Of a stretch of DNA of 64,000 bases, positions 19,125 through 30,633 are shown in pieces. The DNA comes from an uncultured Jannaschia sp. (GTDB lineage: Bacteria > Pseudomonadota > Alphaproteobacteria > Rhodobacterales > Rhodobacteraceae), in contig CANLTZ010000005.1 in the NCBI GenBank assembly GCA_947494145.1, positions 62,001 to 126,000 of the forward strand, in the 5' to 3' direction. The first letter of the stretch is position 1. Every line of letters starts with the position of its first letter. Under the pieces are notes generated by a model. It worked only from the letters and a program-made list of their open reading frames with translations, was not told the origin of the DNA and made no database searches. The translations under genes were made by a program, and so were the position numbers.

Positions 19125-19698
19125 TCTTCGCCTTGGCCGTGTCGGCATCTTCCCCGTAGGCGATGACATCCACGACTTTGCCTTCCGCGTTCAACACAAA
19201 GACCGACGAATAATGGTCAACCGTGTAGTCGCCATCGCCCAAAGGCCGCTTCGCCCAATAGATCCGCCAGGATCGGGCCATGTCCCAGACCGCCTCCGGC
19301 TCACCGGTGATGCCAAGGATACGATCCGATTGGGCCGACAGGTAATCGCGCAGAAATTCTGGGGTGTCCCGCTCCGGGTCGACGGTCACGAAGAACGCAC
19401 CCACATCGTCGTTGCCGACTTCCAGGTCGGTGAGCCAGGTTTCCATGTCGTAGACAGTGGTTGGACAAATTTCGGGGCAATGGGTGAAGCCGAAGAACAA
19501 CAAACTCGGCCGCCCCTGAAAGGCGGCCTGCGTGATCGTTTCGCCATTCTGGTCCACCAACTCGAACGGCGCGCCAAGGTCTGTCCCCACTACGGCGGGC
19601 GTTCGCGCATCCACCAGTTGGCGCAGCGCAAGCCCCGCCCCCAGGGCCAGCACCCCAACCAGGGCGGCAAAAAGGATCGTGCGGCTGCGGGTATCCAT
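19105..19698 (-). CDS. SCO1/SenC-type copper protein
   Basis: A 197-residue membrane-anchored thioredoxin-fold protein. An N-terminal helix (ILFAALVGVLALGAGLAL) is followed by a periplasmic domain with the copper-binding motif FTHCPEICPTT (Cys74, Cys78) and a downstream His in VDHYSSVFVLN (His162). SCO proteins deliver Cu to the CuA site of cytochrome c oxidase and act as thiol redox proteins. The upstream gene, two bases away, is a PCuAC-type chaperone, a functional pairing commonly seen. The 3' end overlaps the last codons of the convergent, frameshifted gene. Confidence 0.93.
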   Translation of the reverse strand: MDTRSRTILFAALVGVLALGAGLALRQLVDARTPAVVGTDLGAPFELVDQNGETITQAAFQGRPSLLFFGFTHCPEICPTTVYDMETWLTDLEVGNDDVGAFFVTVDPERDTPEFLRDYLSAQSDRILGITGEPEAVWDMARSWRIYWAKRPLGDGDYTVDHYSSVFVLNAEGKVVDVIAYGEDADTAKAKISAVLG

Positions 19699-19700
19699 GA

Positions 19701-20228
19701 TCAGTTCCCGTGATGGCTGTGATCGTCGTCGCCATGCTTCATGTCGCCATGCCCCATGATGCCCGCTTCTTCCACCGCGGCGCGAATTTCGCCCAGCGAC
19801 AGGACGGGGAAGTCCAGCGTGATCTCTCCGGCCTCGGCAAAGGTCAGCGTCACACTATGGGTGTCGCCTTCGACCAAAGGTTCTTGCAGGCCCATCAGCA
19901 TGATATGCAATCCGCCAGGGGCAAGAACCACAATTTCGCCCGCAGGCAGCGCAATGCCACCTTCGACTTCGAACATCGACATGACGCCATCGTTCATGGC
20001 CATCTCATGCAACTCGACCCGTCTAGCGATATCGCCCGCAATGCTTGCCGCGATCAGAGTATCGCCGGTATCGCCAGTATTCTCGATCCGCAGAAAGCCG
20101 CCCGCCACGGGAGCATTCGGCGCGGTTGCCCGCAGCATGGGCGCTTCGATATGCAGATCGCCCAGCATGACCATGTCAGCGGCGGCGGGGCTGGCGAAGA
20201 GCAGAAGGGCAGCGATGAGGCGGCGCAT
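19701..20228 (-). CDS. Periplasmic copper chaperone PCu(A)C
   Basis: A 175-residue secreted protein when started at ATG 20228 (MRRLIAALLLFASPAAADM), which provides a clean signal peptide; the longer frame adds non-signal sequence. The PCuAC copper site is visible as LHEM...MSMFEV...GGLHIMLMGL, matching the H-x-M / M / H-x-M arrangement. An extra His/Asp-rich C-terminal tail (GHGDMKHGDDDHSHHGN) could bind further metal. It hands Cu(I) to CuA centres together with SCO1, encoded directly downstream. Confidence 0.92.
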   Translation of the reverse strand: MRRLIAALLLFASPAAADMVMLGDLHIEAPMLRATAPNAPVAGGFLRIENTGDTGDTLIAASIAGDIARRVELHEMAMNDGVMSMFEVEGGIALPAGEIVVLAPGGLHIMLMGLQEPLVEGDTHSVTLTFAEAGEITLDFPVLSLGEIRAAVEEAGIMGHGDMKHGDDDHSHHGN

Positions 20229-20386
20229 GGCGGGTCCTATTTCGATGACGGTGCTCTGCCATTTGGCAGTCCTGTGCCGAACTTCCAAGTGGGGCAAGCC
20301 GTCGCAACATTCCAGCGCAGGAAGGTGCCGGTGTCCCTCTTGATGTCAGCCGCCACCGCCCGCCCCTGCTTCATCCTGGCCAAAAC

Positions 20387-20432
20387 ACTCCGGGGGGAGT
20401 CGCGCATGGCGTGACGGGGGGCTGGCCCCCCG
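20387..20432 (-). terminator. Hairpins between dctM and pcuC
   Basis: Two short hairpins lie in the 235-bp gap after dctM. 20415-20432 has CGGGGGG/CCCCCCG with a CTGG loop. 20387-20400 has ACTCC/GGAGT and is followed on the minus strand by GTTTTGG. Together they are a plausible termination region for the TRAP operon before the copper genes. The U-tract is short, so confidence is moderate. Confidence 0.45.
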
Positions 20433-20463
20433 ACCGGGTTTCCAGCTGGCGGCCCGCGATCGC

Positions 20464-21912
20464 TCAGTTCCCGTAGGCCACGGAAGGTAGCCAAGTGGTC
20501 AGCGCCGGGTAATAGAAGACGATAGCCAGCCCTGTAAGTTGCAGCAACACGAAAGGGATCACACCCTTATAGATGTGGCCCAGCGTGACGCCCGGCGGGC
20601 AGACCCCTTTGAGGTAAAACAAGGCAAACCCCACCGGTGGCGTCAAGAAACTGGTTTGTAACGTGACCGCCACCAGGATGGCGAACCACACGACCGACGG
20701 GTCCTGCACCTGGCCAAAGCCCGGCACGGCCAGTTCGAGCCCCACGATGATCGGCAGCATCAGCGGCATGATGATGATCGTGATCTCGATCCAGTCCAGC
20801 AGGAAGCCCAGCAAGAAGACCAGGAACAGGATGAAAGCCACGATCATGTAAGGGTTCTCGAAGACGCCCAGGATGTGGTTCTCGATGATCTCATCCCCAC
20901 CGTAGCGGCGCAGCACCAGCGCGAAGAAATTCGCAGCCAGGAAGATGCCGACGATGTAACCGGCGGTGTTAAGCGTTGAGCGCCCCACCTCAATAAACAC
21001 CTTGAAGCTGAGCTTGCGGTTGAGCGCGGCGAGCACGGTTGCGCCGAATGCGCCCAGGCCCGAAGCCTCGGTCGGGGTGGCGATGCCCGCAAAGATCGAG
21101 CCCAGGACCAGAAGGATCAGGAACATGGGCGGCACAACCGCCAGCAGCACTTCTTTGACGACAGGCCAGCCCACTTCGCCTGTTTTTTCCGGCGCAGGCA
21201 TGGAGTTGGGTGACAGAAGGCCAAAGACCACGATGAACACGATATAAAGCGCGCCAAGGATCAGCCCGGGGAAGAGCGCGCCCATGAACAGATCGCCCAA
21301 GCTGATCGCCAACTGGTCGGACATGATGACCAGCATGATCGAGGGCGGGATCAGAATACCCAAGGTCCCGGCCGAGGCGATGGTGCCTGTGGCGATGGGT
21401 TTGGAGTAGTTCTGCTTCATCATCGCGGGCAGCGCCATGACGCCAAGTAGCGTGACCGACGCGCCGATGACGCCGGTGGACGCCGCCAGGATGATGCCGA
21501 TCAGCATGACGGTCAGCGAAAGCCCGCCCTTGAGCCCGCCAAACAGCTTCTGCATGGCGTGCATCATCCGCTGGGCGACGCCGGATTGGTCCAGCATCAG
21601 GCCCATATAGATGAACATCGGCAGCGCCACGAGCACCGGATTCTTGACGATGTTCCCGAATAGGCGACCCGACAGGACCGAGAGCCGCTGATAGTCGATG
21701 CCGGTGCGGTCGAATTCGATGATGTCGCGGAAGCTGGATCGGAAGGGGTCCAGGAAGATCTCCGCGATCAGGGCGAAGATCAGCGACACGCCCACCAGTG
21801 CGAAAGCCACGGGAATGCCGCGAAACAGCAGGAAGATGAACGACAGGAACATCGCCAGCACGGCGATTTCGTTCAGCGTGACATAGGGCGCCAGGGCCTC
21901 CAGGATGAACAT
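20464..21912 (-). CDS. dctM: TRAP transporter large permease (DctM family)
   Basis: A 482-residue polytopic protein with about 12-13 transmembrane segments. DctM features include GIPVAFALVGVSLIFAL near the N-terminus, LVALPMFIYMGLML, the conserved ASTGVIGASVTLLGVMALP, ATGTIASAGTLGILIPPSIM, and GIATPTEASGLGAFGATVL. It forms the ion-driven translocation channel of a tripartite ATP-independent periplasmic transporter with DctQ and the binding protein DctP, both encoded upstream in the same direction. Only 3 bp separate it from dctQ. Confidence 0.95.
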   Translation of the reverse strand: MFILEALAPYVTLNEIAVLAMFLSFIFLLFRGIPVAFALVGVSLIFALIAEIFLDPFRSSFRDIIEFDRTGIDYQRLSVLSGRLFGNIVKNPVLVALPMFIYMGLMLDQSGVAQRMMHAMQKLFGGLKGGLSLTVMLIGIILAASTGVIGASVTLLGVMALPAMMKQNYSKPIATGTIASAGTLGILIPPSIMLVIMSDQLAISLGDLFMGALFPGLILGALYIVFIVVFGLLSPNSMPAPEKTGEVGWPVVKEVLLAVVPPMFLILLVLGSIFAGIATPTEASGLGAFGATVLAALNRKLSFKVFIEVGRSTLNTAGYIVGIFLAANFFALVLRRYGGDEIIENHILGVFENPYMIVAFILFLVFLLGFLLDWIEITIIIMPLMLPIIVGLELAVPGFGQVQDPSVVWFAILVAVTLQTSFLTPPVGFALFYLKGVCPPGVTLGHIYKGVIPFVLLQLTGLAIVFYYPALTTWLPSVAYGN

Positions 21913-21915
21913 ATC

Positions 21916-22752
21916 TTACGCTTCCTCGGAGGTGTCGCGGCGCGCATAGGCCACGGCGATGATGATGACCGTCACGATCAAAGCCGAGGCGACGGTGTAT
22001 TTCATCTCCTCCGGGCCAATGTTGAATTCATCGAAGAACCAATGGCGGCTGGCTTCGCGGGCATTGGCGGCCTCGGTCGTCAACAACACGATGCCAAGGG
22101 CCATGTAGTAGATCGCCAGGTTCACGACAAAGGCCACGGCGGGAAAGGCAAAGAGCAGTTTTTTCCACCAATCGGGCCGCGTGATCTGCGCCAGATAGCG
22201 AGTATAGGCAAACCAGGTGGCCGCCGCGATCAGCAGGAAGCTGACATTCATGAAGACTTTCAAGATCCACAGATTGTGGAGGCCGTTGGGCGAGTCGGAG
22301 CCTTCATCGGCGATCACCGAGGATATTGCGTAGCTGAGCGTCGTGTCCCAGCACAGGATGATGAAGGGCAAGAACAGCCAAGCCAGACCGAAGATGTCGA
22401 TATGGCGCTTCTTTCGGTGGGCAAAGCCGTCATAGAAGATATCGACACGCACATGGGAATTGGTGGTCACCGCATAGGCGATGCCCACCAGCACGGCCGA
22501 GCCATAGACCCACCATTGCGCATCATCGAGCCAAGCCTGGTTGTGGCCCGCACCGCGCAGGACGACCTGCGCGCAGATGGCAATCATCAGGACGGGGAAG
22601 AACCAGGCGAAGATGTTCGAAATCTGAACGATGACGCGGTCGCCGCGATTGTGTTCGGCCCGCCCCACTTCACCGGGGTCGGAAATAGCGACGATGGCTT
22701 TTTCGCCAACGCCTTCCACGTGCTCCGTCTCTTCTGGATGCTGCTGAGACAT
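21916..22752 (-). CDS. dctQ: TRAP transporter small permease (DctQ family)
   Basis: A 278-residue membrane protein, larger than the roughly 160-200 residues usual for DctQ. A hydrophilic N-terminal segment of about 40 residues precedes the first helix. The DctQ core is recognisable from WFFPVLMIAICAQVVLRG, DDAQWWVYGSAVLVGIAYAV and TNSHVRVDIFYD. Extra hydrophobic segments towards the C-terminus (VAFVVNLAIYYMALGIVLLT; ASALIVTVIIIAVAY) account for the size, as in large-subunit-type DctQ of the mannitol/chloroaromatic-like group. It pairs with DctM in the inner membrane. Confidence 0.9.
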   Translation of the reverse strand: MSQQHPEETEHVEGVGEKAIVAISDPGEVGRAEHNRGDRVIVQISNIFAWFFPVLMIAICAQVVLRGAGHNQAWLDDAQWWVYGSAVLVGIAYAVTTNSHVRVDIFYDGFAHRKKRHIDIFGLAWLFLPFIILCWDTTLSYAISSVIADEGSDSPNGLHNLWILKVFMNVSFLLIAAATWFAYTRYLAQITRPDWWKKLLFAFPAVAFVVNLAIYYMALGIVLLTTEAANAREASRHWFFDEFNIGPEEMKYTVASALIVTVIIIAVAYARRDTSEEA

Positions 22753-22807
22753 GTCCCCTCCCCCGCGCGCATGGCTGGCGCGTCATCTTTGCCCAAAACA
22801 GGACAAG

Positions 22808-22835
22808 GGCCCGGCCCCGCATTTGGGGCCGGGCC
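22808..22835 (-). terminator. Strong hairpin between dctP and dctQ (attenuator or processing site)
   Basis: A perfect 11-bp GC-only stem (GGCCCGGCCCC with GGGGCCGGGCC) and a 6-nt loop lie 12 bp after the dctP stop and before dctQ. On the minus strand a weak T-run (CTTGTCCTGTTTTGG) follows. It could be a partial terminator or 3'-end stabiliser giving more binding protein than permease. Confidence 0.65.
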
Positions 22836-22847
22836 GATACAAGGTGA

Positions 22848-23894
22848 TCAGTTCCGCGGGCGCGGCAGGTAGATCGTATTGCCCCAGGTCTTATAGCCTT
22901 CGCGATATTCCTGAAGATCTGCCCAGACTTCGGCGAAGAATTCGTCTTCGGCGGCCAACTCGGCGGCAACTTCGTTCCAAGTGGATTCGAAGGTTTCCAG
23001 GATCTCAGGTGACCAAGTTTTGATGGTCACGCCATTGGCTTCCGTGTTCTCGACCATGGCGCTGAAGTTGGTGGCTTCCCCTTCGGCGAAGTTGGTCGTG
23101 ATGTTGGCCAAGCAGGCCACCTCGATCTGATATTGCGAGCGCTCGTCGAGGTCTTCCCAACGGTCCTTGTTGATGAGCAGTTCGAACAGCGTCGCGGGCT
23201 GATGCCAACCGGGGAAGTAGTTGAACTTGGCGATATTGTGGAAACCCAGCCGCGCATCGATGCGCGGCATGGAGAACTCGGTCGCATCGATGGCGCCACG
23301 CTCCAGCGCGGGGAAGATGTCGCCCGCCGCCAGTAGGGACGTGGACACACCCAGACGCTGCATAACTTCGGCGCCCAGGCCGAAGAAGCGCATGTTCAGA
23401 CCTTCGAGATCGGCGATCGAGTTGATCTCGTTCTTGAACCAACCGGAGGTTTCGGGCGCGATGATCCCGCAAGGCAGGACGTGCACGTTGTAGCCGTTCT
23501 CGTCATACATGCGCTGCATGAGTTCGTGGCCATCATCGTAAAGCATCCAGCCCAGAAACTCGCCCGCTTCCGGCCCGAAGGGCACCGCGGCGAACAGCGA
23601 GGCGGCAGTGATCTTGCCCTGCCAATACCCCGACGTCGCATAAGAGGCATCGACTGAGCCGTTCGACACGGCGTCTAGCGCTTCCAACGTGGGGACCAAT
23701 TCACCGGGGTCAAAATGTTCAAATTCAACACCTTCCGAGATGCCGTTAATCTTGTCGACGAAGTCGACGGCGGCCGTGCCGAGAATTGGCAGGTTTTTCC
23801 CAAACGACGACGTCATCTCGATGACTTCTTGCGCCTGCGCGCCGGTGCTGAAGACGGCGGCTGTGGTCGCAAGCGCGATTGCCTTGAGTTTCAT
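22848..23894 (-). CDS. dctP: TRAP transporter solute-binding protein (DctP family)
   Basis: A 348-residue periplasmic protein with signal peptide MKLKAIALATTAAVFSTGAQA. Family features include the start of the mature domain (IEMTSSFGKNLPILG), the SGYWQGK region, GLNMRFFGLGAEVMQRLG, the substrate-carboxylate Arg region and LAAGDIFPALERGAIDATEF, which is diagnostic of DctP proteins. It resembles the keto/hydroxy-acid branch more than the C4-dicarboxylate type, but the substrate cannot be read from sequence. It is the first gene of the dctP-(hairpin)-dctQ-dctM operon. Confidence 0.92.
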   Translation of the reverse strand: MKLKAIALATTAAVFSTGAQAQEVIEMTSSFGKNLPILGTAAVDFVDKINGISEGVEFEHFDPGELVPTLEALDAVSNGSVDASYATSGYWQGKITAASLFAAVPFGPEAGEFLGWMLYDDGHELMQRMYDENGYNVHVLPCGIIAPETSGWFKNEINSIADLEGLNMRFFGLGAEVMQRLGVSTSLLAAGDIFPALERGAIDATEFSMPRIDARLGFHNIAKFNYFPGWHQPATLFELLINKDRWEDLDERSQYQIEVACLANITTNFAEGEATNFSAMVENTEANGVTIKTWSPEILETFESTWNEVAAELAAEDEFFAEVWADLQEYREGYKTWGNTIYLPRPRN

Positions 23895-24474
23895 GGATGT
23901 GGTTCCTCCCTATTGAACCGATCTTTGGGATGGCGTTGCACCCCGCACGACGCCCCTCCCCGGGCCGTCTGGTAAAATTTCCTTACCGATTTCCCCCATC
24001 GGTGGCCAGAACGAATCCATCCCATCCGCCCGGTTTAGCGCCAACATATTGCGCTGGGCGATTCTGCATAGTGCCTTTTCAACCCTGGGGCGCTCTGGTG
24101 TCGGATGCTCTGGTGTCGGATATGGCTCCTGCTGGGACGCGCGCCAGACTGTTCGGATGGCACAGACATTGCGTCTTACCGCACCGGGCTGACGCATTTC
24201 TAATGAGCTGCATGCGTGCCCCACCGCATTGGCCAAGATTTTGGCCTAGGGGCGGCGCAAAAAAATCCTGGCACAGATCGAAGGCGACGGCACCAGGTCG
24301 CAGGTACCCAAATGGTGGATCCGTCCAGTGGGCCAGGTCTTGGCGGAGTACGATGCGCCGATATGTGCAGGCAAGAAAACCAGAGCTTAATGCGCGAAGC
24401 CTGCTGTCTCCTAATTCCAATCCAGGTATGCCTTTTTCCGCCCGGCATCTGTCCCGCTTGCGAAACAGAAAATA
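23895..24474. other. Gene-free stretch between dctP and acnA
   Basis: About 580 bp hold no convincing gene. Three overlapping open frames occur on both strands, but none has a good start context, a signal sequence or a family motif. The dctP promoter should lie in 23895-24050. The remainder is of lower GC than the flanks and may be old remnant DNA. Confidence 0.35.
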
Positions 24475-24495
24475 GCGGCGCAGGCCATGCGCCGC
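24475..24495 (-). terminator. Intrinsic terminator of acnA
   Basis: An 8-bp perfect stem (GCGGCGCA/TGCGCCGC) with a 5-nt loop lies 20 bp downstream of the acnA stop. On the minus strand it is followed by TATTTTCTGTTT. It is a typical rho-independent terminator. Confidence 0.75.
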
Positions 24496-24514
24496 CATCC
24501 CTGCTGCCCTATGT

Positions 24515-27295
<2,781 letters not shown>

Positions 27296-27450
27296 GGTCG
27301 TCCTCCGAAAGGGTAGTTGGTCTAATTCGCGTGATGCCCGATGCGGGCGACGTGTTCAAGGGTATGCAATTGCATACCGAACGAAATCGCAGCACAACTC
27401 CGTGACATAACCGCTTTGCACCGGCCCCCTGCCATCGATAGACGGAAGCG

Positions 27451-28098
27451 ATGGAAACGACACTGCCCCTCACCGTCCAGGGCCTGGGCTGCCGCCGTGG
27501 GCAAAGCCTGGTGCTTCGGGATGTTTCGTTCTCGGTCACGCCGGGCCATGCACTCATCCTGCGGGGCCCCAACGGTGCGGGCAAGACGACGCTTTTGCGC
27601 ACCCTGGCGGGGCTGACCCCGTCGCAAGGCGGCACGATTTCGCTGCCTTTCGATGCCATCGCCTATGGCGCCCATGCCGATGGGCTGAAACTACAGCTGA
27701 CGGTGCGCGAAAACCTGTCCTTCTGGGCCTCGGCCTTCGGCAGCGGCACCTCGGGGGTCGAACAGGCCACCGCCACCTTCGACCTTGCTCCCCTGCTCGA
27801 TCGGCGGGCCGCCGACCTTTCCGCCGGGCAACGCCGCCGCGCGGGGCTTGCACGCATGGTGCTGACAGACCGGCCCGTCTGGCTGCTGGATGAGCCCACC
27901 GTGTCGCTCGACACCCAACGGGTGGATGCCTTCGCGGCGACCATGCGCGCCCACCTGGCCGCGGGCGGCATCGCGCTTCTGGCCACCCATATTGACCTCG
28001 GGCTTGATGCCAAGACGTTAGACATCGCGCAGTTCGCCGCCGCCACACGCGCGCCGACCGACCCGGTCACCGACCCTTTCGCCGAGGCCGTGGAATGA
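27451..28098 (+). CDS. ccmA: Heme exporter ATP-binding protein CcmA
   Basis: A 215-residue ABC ATPase. Walker A GPNGAGKT is at residues 39-46, the signature [14 protein letters not shown] (about 125-138) is followed by Walker [10 protein letters not shown], and the H-loop is in LLATHID. CcmA works with CcmB and CcmC in release of the heme-CcmE complex during system I cytochrome c maturation. It is the first gene of the ccmABCDG cluster. The frame begins at ATG 27451 with a GGAAGCG upstream. Confidence 0.94.
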   Translation: METTLPLTVQGLGCRRGQSLVLRDVSFSVTPGHALILRGPNGAGKTTLLRTLAGLTPSQGGTISLPFDAIAYGAHADGLKLQLTVRENLSFWASAFGSGTSGVEQATATFDLAPLLDRRAADLSAGQRRRAGLARMVLTDRPVWLLDEPTVSLDTQRVDAFAATMRAHLAAGGIALLATHIDLGLDAKTLDIAQFAAATRAPTDPVTDPFAEAVE

Positions 28099-28198
28099 CC
28101 GCGCGCCTCATTTTGCGAAAGATGCTTCGGGGTACTCGCGCTTTGCGCGATGGGGGCAGCGCCACCAGCCACCTGACCAACCAGGCGGCGCCCACAAG

Positions 28199-28855
28199 AT
28201 GAGGGCCCTCCTCCTCCGCGATCTGCGCCTTGCCATCCGGGCGGGCGGCGGCTTTGGCCTGGGGCTGGCCTTCTTCCTGATCCTTGCGACACTCGTGCCC
28301 CTGGGCGTGGGACCCCAGCCGGACCGACTCGCCCCCATCGCGCCCGGCATCCTTTGGCTTGGCGCGCTGCTGGCCTGCCTTCTGTCGCTGGACCGCCTTT
28401 TCGCCCTCGATGCGGAAGACGGGTCCCTCGACCTGATTGCCACTGCGCCCTTGCCGCTCGAAGCTGTCTGCACCACGAAAGCCTTGGCCCATTGGATTAC
28501 CACCGGCCTGCCGCTGACCCTGGCCGCACCTGCCCTCTCTCTTCTGCTGTTCCTGCCCGTCCAGGCCCTTCCCTGGCTGACCCTGTCGCTGCTGATCGGC
28601 ACGCCGGCCCTGTCCTGGATCGGCACCTTCGGGGCGGCCCTGACCGTGGGCCTGAAGAGGGGCTCGCTGCTGCTGTCATTACTTGTCTTGCCACTCTACA
28701 TCCCCACACTCGTCTTCGGGGCCGAGATCACACGACGCGGGGCCGAGGGTCTTTCCACGGCGACACCCCTCGCCCTTCTGGGGGCCATCACGTTGGGCTC
28801 CATCGCCGCGTTGCCCTTTGCCGCGGCCGCGGCCTTGCGGATCAATCTGCGCTGA
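28199..28855 (+). CDS. ccmB: Heme exporter membrane protein CcmB
   Basis: A 218-residue protein with six hydrophobic segments, typical of CcmB. The family motif LWLGALLACLLSLDRLFALDAEDGSLD-type region is present as ILWLGALLACLLSLDRLF followed by DAEDGSLDL. It forms the ABC transporter membrane part with CcmA. The 100-bp gap from ccmA is longer than in most ccm operons, where the genes abut or overlap; no gene is seen in it. Confidence 0.93.
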   Translation: MRALLLRDLRLAIRAGGGFGLGLAFFLILATLVPLGVGPQPDRLAPIAPGILWLGALLACLLSLDRLFALDAEDGSLDLIATAPLPLEAVCTTKALAHWITTGLPLTLAAPALSLLLFLPVQALPWLTLSLLIGTPALSWIGTFGAALTVGLKRGSLLLSLLVLPLYIPTLVFGAEITRRGAEGLSTATPLALLGAITLGSIAALPFAAAAALRINLR

Positions 28856-29035
28856 AGCGCCTGGGGGCTCCGTTTCGACGCCGGCCATCTGCGCGTCACC
28901 CCGGACGGGTTTCAGGTCCAAGGGGTGCCGCGGCAAACCAACTCCGGCCCCCAAACCCTACTGCGGCAACGTCGCCTCGTGAAATCGCCCATTGGCCGCT
29001 TGTGGGCCCCGCGCAGGCCCCATAGATTTCGCGTC

Positions 29036-29764
29036 ATGTCGATTTGGGAATACGCCAACCCCCGCCGTTTCATGGCCTGGACCGCCAAGGTCCAACCTTG
29101 GGCCTGGGGCATCGCCGCCGCGCTTTGCGGCCCGGGGCTTATCTGGGGCTTCTTCTTCACGCCCGAAGACTTCCGCATGGGCCATTCCGTCAAGATCATC
29201 TACATCCACGTGCCCAGCGCCTTCATCGCCATCAACGCATGGTTCATGATGCTGGTCACATCGCTGATCTGGCTGATACGGCGCCACCATGTCTCTGCGC
29301 TCGCCGCCCGGGCCGCCGCCCCCATCGGGCTGGTGATGACCGTCGTCGCCCTTTTGACCGGCGCCATCTGGGGCAAGCCTATGTGGGGCACCTATTGGGA
29401 ATGGGACCCTCGGCTGACATCCTTCCTGATCCTCGGGCTCTTCTATCTGGGCTACATCGCGCTTTGGGAAGCCATCGAAGACCCCGACCAAGCCGCAGAC
29501 CTGACCGCGATCCTGTGCCTCGTGGGAACGGTATTCGCCGTCATGTCGCGTTACGCCGCCCAGTTTTGGAGCCAGGGGCTGCACCAGGGGGCGTCCCTTT
29601 CGCTGGATGCGGAGGAAAACGTGGCCGATGTCTTCTGGTTCCCGCTGGTAGTGACGCTGGCGGGTTTCGTCGCACTGTTTATCGCGCTGGTGCTCATGCG
29701 CACGCGGACGGAAATTCGCCGCCGCCGCCTCCATGCCATCTCGCTCAAGGCGCGGCTGGCATGA
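29036..29764 (+). CDS. ccmC: Heme transporter CcmC
   Basis: A 242-residue polytopic protein of the HemeHandling superfamily. It contains the tryptophan-rich WGTYWEWDPRLTS motif (about residues 117-129) and the conserved periplasmic His in IIYIHVPSA (His58), features that position heme for covalent loading onto CcmE. The start was set at ATG 29036 (MSIWEYANPRRF); the open frame extends 37 codons upstream but that part is hydrophilic and atypical. A 180-bp gap separates it from ccmB. Its stop overlaps ccmD as ATGA. Confidence 0.93.
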   Translation: MSIWEYANPRRFMAWTAKVQPWAWGIAAALCGPGLIWGFFFTPEDFRMGHSVKIIYIHVPSAFIAINAWFMMLVTSLIWLIRRHHVSALAARAAAPIGLVMTVVALLTGAIWGKPMWGTYWEWDPRLTSFLILGLFYLGYIALWEAIEDPDQAADLTAILCLVGTVFAVMSRYAAQFWSQGLHQGASLSLDAEENVADVFWFPLVVTLAGFVALFIALVLMRTRTEIRRRRLHAISLKARLA

Positions 29765-29898
29765 CCTGGCTGGGGCAATATGCGTTCGACATCCTGCTGG
29801 CCTATGGCCTGTCGCTTCTATTGATTGTCGGGCTCATCGCGCGGTCGGTCATGGTCAGCCGCGCCATGCGCCGCAAGCTGGAGGATGCGGGCGAATGA
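29761..29898 (+). CDS. ccmD: Heme exporter protein CcmD
   Basis: A 45-residue protein with one transmembrane helix (AYGLSLLLIVGLIARSVM) and a positively charged C-terminal tail (RAMRRKLEDAGE), exactly the CcmD pattern. ATG 29761 overlaps the ccmC stop and its own TGA overlaps the ccmG ATG, so all three are translationally coupled. CcmD stabilises the CcmABC-CcmE complex for holo-CcmE release. Confidence 0.9.
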   Translation: MTWLGQYAFDILLAYGLSLLLIVGLIARSVMVSRAMRRKLEDAGE

Positions 29899-30428
29899 AA
29901 TGGATTGCCCTGCTGCCCATCGCGATTTTCGCCGCCTTGGGTGGCTTTTTCGCTGCCGCAAATCTGCGCGATGTGGATACGCGCGACACGCTCCCGTCGG
30001 CGCTGATCGACCGCGCCGCGCCGCCCATGACACTGACCGAATTGCCCGGCAAAGTGCCTCTGACAAACGAAATTCTCACCGACGGAGAGGTCAAGCTCGT
30101 CAATTTCTGGGCCTCTTGGTGCGTGCCCTGCCGGGTCGAGCACCCGCACCTGGCCGACCTGGCCGAAACCGTGCCGGTCTATGGCATCAACTACAAGGAC
30201 GCGCCCGCCGATGCCTTGGCCTTCCTCGATGAATTGGGGGATTTCTATGCCGCCATCGGTGTCGACGGGGATGCCCGGACCGGCATCGATTGGGGCCTTT
30301 ACGGTGTGCCGGAAACCTTCGTCATCGCGGGCGACGGCACCGTGATGCTGCGCTTCGCCGGGCCTGTCACGGCGTCGGTGGTCGAAGACACCATCACCCC
30401 CGCCCTTGAGGCCGCCCGCGCTCGGTGA
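29895..30428 (+). CDS. ccmG: Thiol:disulfide interchange protein CcmG (DsbE)
   Basis: A 177-residue membrane-anchored periplasmic thioredoxin. An N-terminal helix (MKWIALLPIAIFAALGGFFA) is followed by the active site NFWASWCVPCR (Cys76, Cys79), and the DsbE-type GINYKD and YGVPETFVI with the cis-Pro loop. It reduces apocytochrome c cysteines before heme attachment. ATG 29895 overlaps the ccmD stop. Last gene of the cluster in this window; ccmE, ccmF and ccmH are not here. Confidence 0.94.
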   Translation: MKWIALLPIAIFAALGGFFAAANLRDVDTRDTLPSALIDRAAPPMTLTELPGKVPLTNEILTDGEVKLVNFWASWCVPCRVEHPHLADLAETVPVYGINYKDAPADALAFLDELGDFYAAIGVDGDARTGIDWGLYGVPETFVIAGDGTVMLRFAGPVTASVVEDTITPALEAARAR

Positions 30429-30633
30429 GCGCCGTCAGATGGATCGACAAACGCGGTCCTCCACGCGGTCCCTTGGCAAGTGGTAGAGCAAAGGACCTGG
30501 CCACCACCATCTAGACCAGTGCGGTCCGAGGTTTAACTGATCCATCTGCTCATCGAAGATTGTCATGAACGCTGCACCATTTCAGGGCTCGTCCTGGCAT
30601 AACCCTCAGCCATTCCAAGGTCCGCCAAAGGCG

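Noticed and set aside
23897-24498. Open frames of 108-192 codons on both strands between dctP and acnA
   Set aside because: Overlapping each other, without RBS or family features and Cys/Arg-rich in an unusual manner; probably chance.
28099-28198. Possible small gene between ccmA and ccmB
   Set aside because: No start with RBS gives a sensible product; it is more likely non-coding spacer.
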